The translations under genes and the position numbers were made by a program. Under the pieces are notes generated by a model that was not told the DNA's origin, ran no database searches, and saw only the letters and a program-made list of their open reading frames with translations. Of a stretch of 33,886 nt of DNA, positions 17,992-26,672 are shown in pieces (the stretch's first letter is position 1; each line of letters begins with the position of its first letter). This DNA comes from Pseudomonadota bacterium (GTDB taxonomy: Bacteria; Actinomycetota; Actinomycetes; Actinomycetales; Cellulomonadaceae): the NCBI GenBank assembly GCA_021833345.1, contig JAKBFW010000010.1, forward strand, positions 1 through 33,886. Reading direction: 5' to 3'.

Positions 17992-19769
17992 GCGCCCACA
18001 CCGCCCACACCGCCGACACCGTGCCCGGGGGTACCGCCCGTACGGTTGCGGCTCGGCCCGCGTCGACCCGCACGGCTGTGCTGTGGGTCCCGGACTGGCC
18101 CGTGCTGGCTGCGATGGAGGCGGGACAGGTCGAGGGTCACCGACCCGCGGCGGTGCACGACGGTCGACGGGTGACGGCGGTCTCCGCCGTCGCCCGCTCC
18201 CAGGGGGTGCGACGCGGGATGCGGCGCCGTCAGGCCCAAGGATGCTGCCCCGACCTCGTGCTGCTCCCGGTGGACGAGGGGCGCGACGTCCGGAGCTTCG
18301 AGACGGTCGCGACCGCCGCCGAGAGGGTGGTCGCCGGGATCGAGATCAGCCGCCCGGGCCTGCTGCTGCTCCCCGCCGGCGGGGCGAGCCGCTATCACGG
18401 AGGAGAGCAGGCCCTGGCCGAGCGGCTCGTCGGCGAGGTGGTCGAGCACACGGGTCACGAGTGCCAGGTCGGGGTGGCGGACGGCCTGCTCGCGGCGATC
18501 CTGGCGGCCCGGACCGGCCGGGTCGTCGCGCCCGGGCAGTCGCCCGCGTTCCTCGCCGGCCGCGACGTCGCCGACCTCGGTCATGCCACGACCCAGGATT
18601 CCGAGTCCGCACAGGTCGGGGATCTCGTCGACCTCCTGCACCGGCTCGGCGTGCGCACGCTGGGGGACCTCGCCGCGCTGCCTGCGGCGGACGTGGCCGC
18701 ACGCTTCGGGCGGCGGGGGGCGTGGGCGCATCTGCTCGCGAGCGGGGGGGACCTGCGTCCGCCTGCACGTCGTCGTCCCGAGTCCGACGTGGAGGTGGGG
18801 TGCGAGCTGGACCCGCCCGCCACCCGGGTGGACGAGGCGACCTTCGCCGGTCGTCGGCTCGCGGAGCAGCTTCATGACCAGCTCGTCGAGCGGTCGGCGA
18901 GCTGCGGTCGCCTCCGGATCACCGTGCGTACCGATGCCGGGGAGGAGCTGGTGCGGACCTGGCGGACGGACCTGGGGGGACTGGGCGGCCTGACCGCGAA
19001 CCGCATCACGGACCGGATCCGGTGGCAGCTCGACGGGTGGCTCACGGCAGGCGCGGTCCGACCGCACGGTGACAGCACCCATCCCGCCCCGGCGGCGCTC
19101 GTGCACCTCGCGGTCGCCGCCGAGGAGGTCAGCCCTGCCGGTGCCGAGCAGGGACGGCTGTGGGGCGGCCCGAGCGGTGGTGACCTCCGCGCACGGCGCG
19201 CCCTGCTGCGCGTGCAGGGTCTCCTCGGTGGGGACGGCGTGCTCACTGCCACGGTGCAGGGCGGGCGGGGACCCGGGGACCGCGTGCACCTCGCGCCCTG
19301 GGCCGAGGCGACCCAGGTCACGCGTCCGGTCGACCGGCCGTGGCCCGGGAGCCTGCCGCGTCCGGCACCCTCCACGGTGTACCGCGAGCCCGAGCCCGTC
19401 CAGGTCGTCGACGCCGACGGCGCTCCGGTCCGCATCGACGTCCGGCTCGCGATGAGCGGTGCCCCGGCCCGGGTGCTGCTGCTGCCTCCGCCACCTCCCG
19501 GGCGCGGAGGGGACTGGCGCGGCGGGGACGGGCGCGGTGCGGACTCGCGCGGTGCGGGAACCGACCGGGACGTGGTGCGTGCGCGGTGGCCGGAGGCCGG
19601 TCAGGACGTTGCGATCGTCGGCTGGGCGGGTCCCTGGCCGTCCTCCGAGCGCTGGTGGAGCCGTACCCCGCAGCGCCGGGTCTACCTGCAGGTCGGTCTC
19701 GAGGACGGCACCGCACTCCTCCTCGCGCAGCGAGACGGCGCCTGGGACTGCGAGGCGCGCTATGACTGA
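17988..19769 (+). CDS. imuB: ImuB, catalytically inactive Y-family polymerase-like protein
   Basis: ImuB (593 residues) is the hub that links ImuA' and DnaE2 to the sliding clamp during translesion synthesis. The Y-family fold is recognisable (VLWVPDWPVLAAM; GVRRGMRRRQAQGCCPDLVLLP; VGVADGLLAAILAART). The acidic residues needed for catalysis are missing: no acidic pair in the first strand, and GGASRYHGG replaces the S-x-D-E site. A likely clamp-binding motif, QGRLW, starts at Q388. The N-terminus has a short H-T-A repeat and the C-terminal region is Gly/Arg-rich. It overlaps imuA' by 4 bp and dnaE2 by 8 bp, indicating tight translational coupling of the cassette. Confidence 0.94.
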   Translation: MSAHTAHTADTVPGGTARTVAARPASTRTAVLWVPDWPVLAAMEAGQVEGHRPAAVHDGRRVTAVSAVARSQGVRRGMRRRQAQGCCPDLVLLPVDEGRDVRSFETVATAAERVVAGIEISRPGLLLLPAGGASRYHGGEQALAERLVGEVVEHTGHECQVGVADGLLAAILAARTGRVVAPGQSPAFLAGRDVADLGHATTQDSESAQVGDLVDLLHRLGVRTLGDLAALPAADVAARFGRRGAWAHLLASGGDLRPPARRRPESDVEVGCELDPPATRVDEATFAGRRLAEQLHDQLVERSASCGRLRITVRTDAGEELVRTWRTDLGGLGGLTANRITDRIRWQLDGWLTAGAVRPHGDSTHPAPAALVHLAVAAEEVSPAGAEQGRLWGGPSGGDLRARRALLRVQGLLGGDGVLTATVQGGRGPGDRVHLAPWAEATQVTRPVDRPWPGSLPRPAPSTVYREPEPVQVVDADGAPVRIDVRLAMSGAPARVLLLPPPPPGRGGDWRGGDGRGADSRGAGTDRDVVRARWPEAGQDVAIVGWAGPWPSSERWWSRTPQRRVYLQVGLEDGTALLLAQRDGAWDCEARYD

Positions 19770-22700
19770 CCCGCTGCGGTACGCCGAGCTGCACGCGCAC
19801 TCCGCCTTCAGCTTCCTCGACGGTGCCAGCCAGCCGGAGGAGCTCGCCGCCGAGGCGGCACGGCTGGGCCTGTCGGCGCTCGCGCTCACCGATCACGACG
19901 GGCTGTACGGGGTGGTCCGCTTCGCCCAGGCCGCGCGCGCCGTCGACCTGTCCACGGTGTTCGGGGCGGAGCTGCACCTGCCCGCCCGGTCGGGTCTGCT
20001 GGACCCTCCGACGGGTGTCCCGGACCCCCGTGCCACCCATCTGCTGGTGCTGGCCCGCGGGCCCGACGGCTACCGCGCGCTGTCCCGGGCGATCGCCCAG
20101 GCCCACCTGGCGACCGGGACCAAGGGGGCTGCCGCCTACCGGCTCGAGCGTCTCGCCGAGCAGGCGGCCGGGCAGTGGCTGATCCTGACCGGCTGTCGCA
20201 AGGGTGCGGTGCGTCAGGCCCTGGACCGCGGCGGTACCGATGCCATCGTGACGGCCCGGGCTGAGCTGGACCGGCTGGCCGCGCTGTTCGGCCGGGAGAA
20301 CGTCGCCGTCGAGATCACCGACGCCGGGGACCCGCTGGACTCCGAACGCTGCGACGCGCTGGCTGAGCTCGCGGCCGGTACCGGGCTGCCGCTGGTCGCG
20401 ACCGGCAACGTCCACTACGCGCGCCCGCGGGACGCCGATCTCGCGGCCGCGCTCGCGGCCGTGCGGGCCCGTGCCTCGCTCGACGACATGGACGGGTGGT
20501 TGCCGGGGGCCCCGACGTCCCACCTGCGCTCGGCGCCCGAGATGGCGACCCGGCACCGTCGGCGCCCGCAGGCGGTGCGGACCGCGGCGGCGCTCGGCGA
20601 CGAGTGCGCGTTCGACCTGTCCCTCGTCGCCCCGAGCCTGCCGCCCTACCCCGTCCCGCCGGGGCACACCGAGGCCACCTGGCTGCGTGAGCTGGTGCGC
20701 CGGGGTGCCCTCGACCGCTACGGGGAGCCGACGGCCGAGCGGGTGACCGGGGCGTACGCGCAGGTCGCCCACGAGCTCGACGTGATCGAGTCCCTCGGTT
20801 TCCCGGGGTACTTCCTGATCGTCCACGACCTCGTGGACTTCTGCCGTCGGCGCGGGATCCTCTGCCAGGGGCGCGGGTCGGCGGCGAACTCGGCGGTCTG
20901 CTACGCGCTCGGGGTCACCGCGGTCGACGCCGTCGCGCACGGCCTGCTCTTCGAGCGCTTCCTGGCACCGGAGCGGGACGGGCCACCGGACATCGACGTC
21001 GACATCGAGTCAGGGCGCCGCGAGGAGGTCATCCAGTACGTCTACGAACGCTTCGACCGTGAGCACGCGGCGCAGGTCGCCAACGTGATCTCCTACCGGC
21101 CGCGCTCCGCGGTGCGGGACGCTGCGCGGGCGCTCGGGTACGACGTCGGGCAGCAGGACGCCTGGAGCCGGTCGATCGAGCGGTGGGGGAGCCTGCGAGG
21201 GACGACGTCCGCGACGCCGTCGACCCCCACCGCCGACCGCCACGACGTCGTCCCCGCGGTGCAACCCCCATCGGCCAGCGAGCTCGACGAGATCCCCTCG
21301 CCCGTGATCGACCTCGCGGAGCGGATGCTGCGCCTGCCCCGGCACCTGGGCATCCACTCCGGTGGCATGGTGCTGTGCGACCGGCCGGTGATCGAGGTGT
21401 GCCCGGTGGAGTGGGCGCGGATGCCCGGCCGCACGGTGCTCCAGTGGGACAAGGACGACTGCGCCGACGCCGGGCTGGTGAAGTTCGACCTGCTGGGGCT
21501 GGGGATGCTCACGGCGCTGCGGATCGCCTTCGACCTGGTGCGTGAGCACGAGGGCGTGGACCTCGGGCTGCACCGGCTCCCGCACGAGGACCCCCTCGTG
21601 TACGACCTCCTGTGCGCCGCGGACACCGTCGGGGTCTTCCAGGTGGAGTCCCGCGCGCAGATGTCGACGCTGCCCCGGCTCCAGCCGCGTTGCTTCTACG
21701 ACATCGTGGTGGAGGTCGCCCTCATCCGGCCCGGACCCATCCAGGGCGGCTCGGTGCACCCCTACATCGAGCGTGCGCGTGGCCGGCAGAGGGTCACCTA
21801 CCTGCACCCGCGGCTGGAGAAGTCCCTGGCCAAGACGCTCGGCGTCCCGCTCTTCCAGGAACAGCTCATGCAGATGGCGATCGACGTGGCGGACTTCACC
21901 CCGTCCGAGGCCGACCAGCTGCGCCGGGCCATGGGGTCCAAGCGGTCCACCGAGCGCATGGAGGCGCTCCATGCGCGGCTGCTCGCCGGGATGGCGCGCA
22001 ACGGCATCGCGACCGACGTCGCCGAGCAGATCTTCGACAAGCTCAAGGCCTTCGCCGACTTCGGGTTCCCCGAGTCGCACGCCTACTCCTTCGCCTTCCT
22101 GGTGTACGCGAGCGCCTGGCTCAAGGTGCACCACCCGGCGGCCTTCTACGCGGGCCTGCTCGCGGCACAACCGATGGGGTTCTACTCACCGCAGTCCTTG
22201 ACCGCCGACGCCCGTCGGCACGGGATCGCCGTGCTGCGGCCGGACGTGCAGCGGTCGGACGTCCAGGCGGTGGTCGAGCGGGTCCGGCCCGGCACGGGCT
22301 CGGACGTGCCGCTCGTCCCGCTGCCGTCCGGGACGGGTCCGGTCGGGACAGGTCCTGCGGGGACCGGACCGTCCGGGACACGTGCACCCAGGGCGGCAGC
22401 CGAGAACGGCGCGACCAGCGAGATCGAGCGGGCGCTGGCCGTGCGCATGGGGTTGTCCGCGGTGCGCGGACTGGGGGAGGACGTCGCCGCGACCGTCGTG
22501 GACGCGCGCACCCGCGGGGGACGGTTCGCCGATCTGCGCGACCTGGTGCGTCGCGTCCACCTGTCCACGGCGCAGCTCGAGGCGCTCGCCACCGGCGGTG
22601 CGCTCGACGGGCTCGGGGTGACGCGCCGCGAGGCCCTCTGGGCGGCCGGTGCCCTCGCCCACGAGGGGCCGGACACCCTGCCGGGGGTTTCCGTCGGGGT

Positions 22701-23136
22701 GGCGGCGCCGACCTTGCCCGGCATGAGCGACGTCGAGCTCGCGGTGGCCGACGTGTGGGCGACCGGGGTGTCGGTGGACTCCTACCCGACCCAGTACCTG
22801 CGGGAGGGGTTGGACGCCGCCGGTGTGCTGCGGGTCGAGCAGGCGTTCCACCACGAGGTGGGACGCCGGGTCGCGGTAGCCGGCGTGGTCACGCACCGGC
22901 AGCGTCCGGGCACGGCCGGGGGTGTGACGTTCCTGTCGTTGGAGGACGAGACCGGGCTGCTCAACGTCGTCTGCAGCCCGGGGCTGTGGCAGCGGTTCCG
23001 TCGGGTGGCGAGATCCTCGGCGGCTCTCGTCGTCCGGGGGCGGCTGGAACGCGCCGATGACGCGACGAACCTCATCGCGGAGCATCTCTCGCCGATGTCG
23101 CTCCAGGTACCGACGACGTCCCGTGACTTCCGCTGA
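19762..23136 (+). CDS. dnaE2: Error-prone DNA polymerase III alpha subunit DnaE2
   Basis: DnaE2 (1124 residues) is the catalytic polymerase of the SOS mutasome. Domains in order are PHP (AELHAHSAFSFLDGA; LALTDHDGLYGVVRFAQA), palm with catalytic D410 and D412 in PDIDVDIESGRREEVIQYVY, and fingers including LHPRLEKSLAKTLGVPLFQEQLMQMAIDVADF. The segment FGFPESHAYSFAFLVYASAWLK and a C-terminal OB-fold (VAVAGVVTHRQRPGTAGGVTFLSLEDETGLLNVV) follow. Two linkers look expanded: a Ser/Thr/Pro-rich stretch near residues 478-510 and a Gly-Thr-Gly-Pro tandem repeat at 22330-22389. ATG 19762 lies inside the end of imuB. Expression should follow the upstream LexA-controlled promoter. Confidence 0.96.
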   Translation: MTDPLRYAELHAHSAFSFLDGASQPEELAAEAARLGLSALALTDHDGLYGVVRFAQAARAVDLSTVFGAELHLPARSGLLDPPTGVPDPRATHLLVLARGPDGYRALSRAIAQAHLATGTKGAAAYRLERLAEQAAGQWLILTGCRKGAVRQALDRGGTDAIVTARAELDRLAALFGRENVAVEITDAGDPLDSERCDALAELAAGTGLPLVATGNVHYARPRDADLAAALAAVRARASLDDMDGWLPGAPTSHLRSAPEMATRHRRRPQAVRTAAALGDECAFDLSLVAPSLPPYPVPPGHTEATWLRELVRRGALDRYGEPTAERVTGAYAQVAHELDVIESLGFPGYFLIVHDLVDFCRRRGILCQGRGSAANSAVCYALGVTAVDAVAHGLLFERFLAPERDGPPDIDVDIESGRREEVIQYVYERFDREHAAQVANVISYRPRSAVRDAARALGYDVGQQDAWSRSIERWGSLRGTTSATPSTPTADRHDVVPAVQPPSASELDEIPSPVIDLAERMLRLPRHLGIHSGGMVLCDRPVIEVCPVEWARMPGRTVLQWDKDDCADAGLVKFDLLGLGMLTALRIAFDLVREHEGVDLGLHRLPHEDPLVYDLLCAADTVGVFQVESRAQMSTLPRLQPRCFYDIVVEVALIRPGPIQGGSVHPYIERARGRQRVTYLHPRLEKSLAKTLGVPLFQEQLMQMAIDVADFTPSEADQLRRAMGSKRSTERMEALHARLLAGMARNGIATDVAEQIFDKLKAFADFGFPESHAYSFAFLVYASAWLKVHHPAAFYAGLLAAQPMGFYSPQSLTADARRHGIAVLRPDVQRSDVQAVVERVRPGTGSDVPLVPLPSGTGPVGTGPAGTGPSGTRAPRAAAENGATSEIERALAVRMGLSAVRGLGEDVAATVVDARTRGGRFADLRDLVRRVHLSTAQLEALATGGALDGLGVTRREALWAAGALAHEGPDTLPGVSVGVAAPTLPGMSDVELAVADVWATGVSVDSYPTQYLREGLDAAGVLRVEQAFHHEVGRRVAVAGVVTHRQRPGTAGGVTFLSLEDETGLLNVVCSPGLWQRFRRVARSSAALVVRGRLERADDATNLIAEHLSPMSLQVPTTSRDFR

Positions 23137-23180
23137 GGGCTCGTCGGCCTGGCGTGCCCCCGCCCGACGTCACGCGGCGA

Positions 23181-24407
23181 CTACTCGACCTCGTCCATCT
23201 CGTCGTCCGCGGGCACCGTCAGCTCGTCCATCGGCGGATCCTGGCGTCGGAGCCGCGAGAAGACCGCCCAGGCCACGGCGACCAGCGGCACCGAGATGAC
23301 CGCCCCGAGGATTCCGGCGACGAGCGTCCCCGTGGTCACCGCCAGCGCGACGACGACCGGGTGCAACGACACCTGCTTGCCCATCACGAGCGGCTGCAGG
23401 ATGTGGCCCTCGAACTGCCCGATCAGGGCGATGCCGAGGCCGACGACGATCGCCTTGACGAGCCCGTTCGCTGCCAGGGCGACCACCATGGCGATGACCA
23501 TGGCCGCCGGGGCGCCGACGAGGGGGATGAACGCCCCGATGAACACGAGCACCGCCAACGGCGCCGCGAGCGGTACCCCCACGATGAGCAGGATGATCGC
23601 CGCCAGGATCGCGTCGGTCACTGCGATGATCACCGTGCCACGCGCATAGCCCGAGAACGTGTACCACCCGACGCCGCCGGCAGCCTTCCAGCTCTCGCGC
23701 GAACGAGCGGGCAGCTGGTTCAGGAACCAGGCCCACATACCCTGGCCTCGGGCGAGGAAGAACACGGTGCAGAAGGTCGCGAGCGCGAGAACGGTGAGCA
23801 CCTGGACCGCCGACCCGGCGCTGGAAGCGGCCTGCCCCGCGAGCTCGCTGCTGTGCGTCTGCAGCCACTGCTGCCCGTAGGCGACCCACTGGTTGATGTC
23901 GTGCTGCGTGACCGTGACCGGCAGCGGGCCGTGCTCGAGGTAGTTGATCACCTGGTCGATGCCCGTGCTGAACTGCTTCGACAGCGACTCCCACTGTCCG
24001 GTGACCGATGCGACCACGTACGTGATCAACCCGGCGACGAACGCCACGGCGGACAACAGGCCGAGGAGGACGGCGAGTGCCCGAGGCATCACCTTGTTGA
24101 AGAAGTCCACGATCGGTCGCAGCACGGCGGTGAAGACGAAGGCAAGGAACACGGCGATGAAGAGAAGCTGGACGCGTGACGTCGCGTAGAAGACCAGCAC
24201 GACCGCTGCGACGACCGTGAGCATCCGCCACGACCACCCGGCGGCCACCCGCAGCCAGGCGGGAGCCGACTCCTCGTACCCGACGACGGACGGGTTGCGG
24301 CGCGCGCCGGCGACCTTCCGCGCCGCCGGGTTCGCGCCGACGAGATGACGGTTCGACGCGGGTCCGCGCTCGCTCGCGGACTGCGCAGTGCTGTCCTGGT
24401 CCGACAT
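23181..24407 (-). CDS. AI-2E family transporter (PerM/YdiK-like membrane protein)
   Basis: A 408-residue multi-pass inner-membrane protein of the AI-2E/PerM family. A hydrophilic N-terminal tail of about 55 residues precedes paired helices (MLTVVAAVVLVFYATS; LLFIAVFLAFVFTAVL). Then come a helix (VLLGLLSAVAFVAGLITYVVA), a soluble segment of about 80 residues, and a second helical cluster with GTVIIAVTDAILAAIILLIVGVPLAAPLAVLVFIGAFIPLVG. The PLVMGKQVSLHPVVVALAV motif is typical of the family. Named members export autoinducer-2 or act as Na+/H+ antiporters; the substrate here cannot be assigned. It converges with dnaE2 (44 bp between stops) and ends just before the tRNA-Leu region. Confidence 0.93.
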   Translation of the reverse strand: MSDQDSTAQSASERGPASNRHLVGANPAARKVAGARRNPSVVGYEESAPAWLRVAAGWSWRMLTVVAAVVLVFYATSRVQLLFIAVFLAFVFTAVLRPIVDFFNKVMPRALAVLLGLLSAVAFVAGLITYVVASVTGQWESLSKQFSTGIDQVINYLEHGPLPVTVTQHDINQWVAYGQQWLQTHSSELAGQAASSAGSAVQVLTVLALATFCTVFFLARGQGMWAWFLNQLPARSRESWKAAGGVGWYTFSGYARGTVIIAVTDAILAAIILLIVGVPLAAPLAVLVFIGAFIPLVGAPAAMVIAMVVALAANGLVKAIVVGLGIALIGQFEGHILQPLVMGKQVSLHPVVVALAVTTGTLVAGILGAVISVPLVAVAWAVFSRLRRQDPPMDELTVPADDEMDEVE

Positions 24408-24514
24408 CGCCGTCCTTCGCGGTCACGAGCGCACCGTGCCGCCCCGAGGGCGCGGTGCCGCTTCGAGACAGTCTGCCCCAGGACCGCTGGCAGCACAGGC
24501 CGGCCGCTCCGTGC

Positions 24515-24520
24515 TATCTT
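24515..24520 (+). promoter_or_regulatory. Possible -10 of the tRNA-Leu promoter
   Basis: TATCTT at 24515-24520 lies 45 bp upstream of the tRNA-Leu gene in an otherwise GC-rich stretch. No good -35 is visible at the matching distance, so this is a weak call based on the hexamer and its position. Confidence 0.35.
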
Positions 24521-24564
24521 TACCGCCGCACCTGAACGGGCCGAAAGCTCGCGATGGTCCACTC

Positions 24565-24649
24565 GTCCGGGTGGCGAAATGGCAGACGCGCTAGCTTGAG
24601 GTGCTAGTGCCCTTTAACGGGCGTGGGGGTTCAAGTCCCCCTCCGGACA
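24565..24649 (+). tRNA. tRNA-Leu (anticodon GAG)
   Basis: A complete class II tRNA cloverleaf can be drawn. The acceptor stem pairs 24565-24571 with 24642-24648 (one G-U), with discriminator A24649. The anticodon stem CTAGC/GCTAG encloses loop TTGAGGT with anticodon GAG at 24598-24600. The long variable arm has a GCCC/GGGC stem, and the T arm GGGGG-TTCAAGT-CCCCC covers 24625-24641. The CCA end is not encoded. Its 3' half is a common integration target, and recombinase genes begin about 110 bp downstream. Confidence 0.97.
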
Positions 24650-24657
24650 CTCATACT

Positions 24658-24671
24658 GGGGAAACTTCCCC
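24658..24671. repeat. Perfect dyad GGGGAA-AC-TTCCCC just 3' of tRNA-Leu
   Basis: A 14-bp perfect inverted repeat starts nine bases after the tRNA 3' end, followed by a second short hairpin GGGG-TTCTCA-CCCC (24685-24698). It may be tRNA processing or termination structure, or a recombinase arm or core site of the element that begins here. No second copy is seen in the window. Confidence 0.4.
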
Positions 24672-24762
24672 GGTTCTGCGGGCAGGGGTTCTCACCCCGC
24701 CCCTGACGCATCGCGCCCCTCCGGCCTCCAGTGCCGGGCGCCCCGATCCCGGGCGCGCGGCC

Positions 24763-25101
24763 ATGCCTGTACCAGTGACGCCCCTGGCCGCCCGGCGCAC
24801 TCATCGCATCGTCAGCGTGGACGCCTCGTACCGCGTCATGGATCACGTGTGCTGGCGCCGCCTGCGATGGACGCCGGGCATGCACCTGGCAGCGAACGCG
24901 AGCGGGCGGGCCATCGTCCTTGAGCGTGCTGCTGATGCGCCCCTCGAGCTGGACCCACGGTCCCGGGTGCGACTGCCGGTGGGGCTGCTCAGAAGCATCG
25001 GATGGCAGTCTGGTTCGGATGTGTGGCTGGCCGCCGACGAAGCCACCCTGTGGGTCCGGTCGACCGCTCTCCTGGACGCGTCGGGGGCCGACCATGCCTG
25101 A
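24763..25101 (+). CDS. Small double-hairpin AbrB/MraZ-like protein, first copy
   Basis: This 112-residue protein consists of two similar halves, each resembling the swapped-hairpin DNA-binding fold of AbrB, MazE and MraZ. The halves begin VDASYRVMDH and LDPRSRVRLP and each contains a DxxxR motif (D20-R24 and D64-R68), the signature of MraZ. Each half then has a W-x-x-G turn and a beta-rich end (RWTPGMHL, GWQSGSDVWL). Its stop overlaps the start of the tyrosine recombinase by 8 bp, so the two are translationally coupled. A homologous small gene precedes the second recombinase. DNA binding and a role in controlling recombination are inferred. ATG 24763 lacks a clear Shine-Dalgarno site. Confidence 0.8.
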   Translation: MPVPVTPLAARRTHRIVSVDASYRVMDHVCWRRLRWTPGMHLAANASGRAIVLERAADAPLELDPRSRVRLPVGLLRSIGWQSGSDVWLAADEATLWVRSTALLDASGADHA

Positions 25102-26095
25102 TGCGGCCACCCGCGCCCTTGCCCTCGAGATGCTCGCACGCCTGGGCGTCAGCCCAGAAGACCTGCTCGCTGCGCACGACACAACTGCGGCACCGACCAT
25201 CGCGGAGTACCTGCCAACCGTGGAACGGGCCACCCCGACCAAGGCCGCACGCACCTTCGCGAGCTACTGGAAGCGCCTGAACAGCCAACTCGGCGACCGC
25301 CGGATCGACGAAGTCCGGACCAGCGACATCGCCGCCTTCGCCCGAACGTGCCGCGAGAACGCCCAAGTACGCACCAACACCATCGGCGGCACCGGAGCCG
25401 AGACGAACGCGATCACCACGGCAAGGGCGTTCTTCCGCCTCGCGGTCCAAGACGGCCTCATCAGCTCCAATCCCGCGGCAGCCGTCCGCAAACCGCGCAG
25501 GAACCCCCGCGAACGCCGCGCGCTGACCCCGGCAGAGATCGCCGACCTCGACCAGATCGCCCGCACCCGCAGCGACGACCCCGAGCTCGACACTCTCCTG
25601 GTGCGGTTCCACTTGGAGACTGCCGCTCGCCGCCAGGGAGCGATCGGCCTGCGCATGCGCGACCTCGACCACCGCCGCCAGGTCGTGCGCCTGCTGGAGA
25701 AGGGAGACAAGCAGCGCGACGTGCCCGTCACCGCCGAACTCCTCAACCACCTGCAGAACCACGCGACCCGCCGCGCACCGGGTGCCACCGGCGACGACCC
25801 CGTCCTTCGCTACCGGTCGGGAGCACCCCTGACCCGCCGGCGCTACAACACGCTCGCCGAACGCTGGCAGCGCGAACTCAGCTGGACCGCCACCGCACCC
25901 GTCAGCATCCACTGGCTGCGCCACACCGCCCTGACCGAGGTCGAACGCATCGCAGGGCACGCCGTAGCCGCCGCGCTCGCCGGCCACGCCCCCACAAGCG
26001 TCACAGCGAGCTACACCAAGGCGACGATCGCCGAGGTCGCCCGAGCACTCGAAACCCGCACCGGCACCACACACCCGCTCGCCACCGCGGACTGA
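25094..26095 (+). CDS. Tyrosine recombinase/integrase, first copy
   Basis: A 333-residue site-specific recombinase. An N-terminal SAM-like core-binding domain (YLPTVERATPTKAARTFASYWKRLNSQLGD; SDIAAFARTC) precedes the catalytic domain. The active-site residues are visible: R179 in ETAARRQGAIGLR, a lysine in the LEKGDKQRDVPV hairpin, H273 and R276 in HWLRHT, H298 in LAGH and nucleophile Y307 in TASYTKA. It is therefore probably active. It is about 450 bp downstream of tRNA-Leu(GAG), the likely attachment gene, and its start lies within the end of the small AbrB/MraZ-like gene. A related recombinase follows 577 bp downstream. Which of the two integrates the element is not visible. Confidence 0.93.
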   Translation: MPDAATRALALEMLARLGVSPEDLLAAHDTTAAPTIAEYLPTVERATPTKAARTFASYWKRLNSQLGDRRIDEVRTSDIAAFARTCRENAQVRTNTIGGTGAETNAITTARAFFRLAVQDGLISSNPAAAVRKPRRNPRERRALTPAEIADLDQIARTRSDDPELDTLLVRFHLETAARRQGAIGLRMRDLDHRRQVVRLLEKGDKQRDVPVTAELLNHLQNHATRRAPGATGDDPVLRYRSGAPLTRRRYNTLAERWQRELSWTATAPVSIHWLRHTALTEVERIAGHAVAAALAGHAPTSVTASYTKATIAEVARALETRTGTTHPLATAD

Positions 26096-26379
26096 ACTCC
26101 GCCCCGCGCGGGCTCTCAGCCTTCTGCGCACGGACCGCCCACAACCCCTCACCTCAAGGTGATGCGAGCAGCCGTGCGCCGATTGCCGCAACGCGAGCCG
26201 ACCTGACGGTCGCGATGGTGACCACCACCACCATCACGGCACCCGGACCCATCACCCGGTTCCGGTCGCACGTCGTCGAACGTCAGAGCGCAACCCGACT
26301 CACCTGCACCCACCCCGACCACCCCTCCGAGCCCTCCACCCGAGCCGCGGCAACTACCCCGACCCTTCCCGGTCCCCAG

Positions 26380-26658
26380 ATGCACCGCATCGCGCGCATC
26401 GACGCCTCAGGTCGCCTCATGGACGCCCGGGCGTGGGACATCGCCGGCTTCAGCCCGGACACCCGCGTGTCGATAACCCAAGAAGGCACCCGGCTGCGAA
26501 TCACCGATGGCGGCGACCACCCGCTCGACGAACGCCGCCGCCTCGCACTGCGCGCCGGGGCACGCACCTGGCGCGGATGGAACGCCGGCGCCGACGTCCT
26601 CATCACGGCCGTTCCCGGGGTCCTCGTCCTGCGACCCGTCACCGAAATCGACATCTGA
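26380..26658 (+). CDS. Small double-hairpin AbrB/MraZ-like protein, second copy
   Basis: This 92-residue protein is a paralogue of the one at 24763. Both begin with an HRI segment (HRIARIDASGRLMDARAWD versus HRIVSVDASYRVMDHVCW), share DxxxR motifs (D8-R12 and D50-R54) and end in a GW-x-x-G-x-DV strand followed by a VLVLRPV-type tail. ATG 26380 gives a start matching the paralogue. An in-frame ATG at 26215 would add a 55-residue Thr/Pro-rich leader with no counterpart in the first copy, so I prefer the short form, though no ribosome site favours either. The recombinase start follows 14 bp after its stop. Function is inferred as for the first copy. Confidence 0.75.
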   Translation: MHRIARIDASGRLMDARAWDIAGFSPDTRVSITQEGTRLRITDGGDHPLDERRRLALRAGARTWRGWNAGADVLITAVPGVLVLRPVTEIDI

Positions 26659-26672
26659 AGGAGCCCGAAACC

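Noticed and set aside
22330-22389. Tandem repeats considered as a CRISPR array
   Set aside because: The units are 15 nt, in-frame coding repeats in dnaE2 without spacers; no CRISPR array is seen anywhere in the window.
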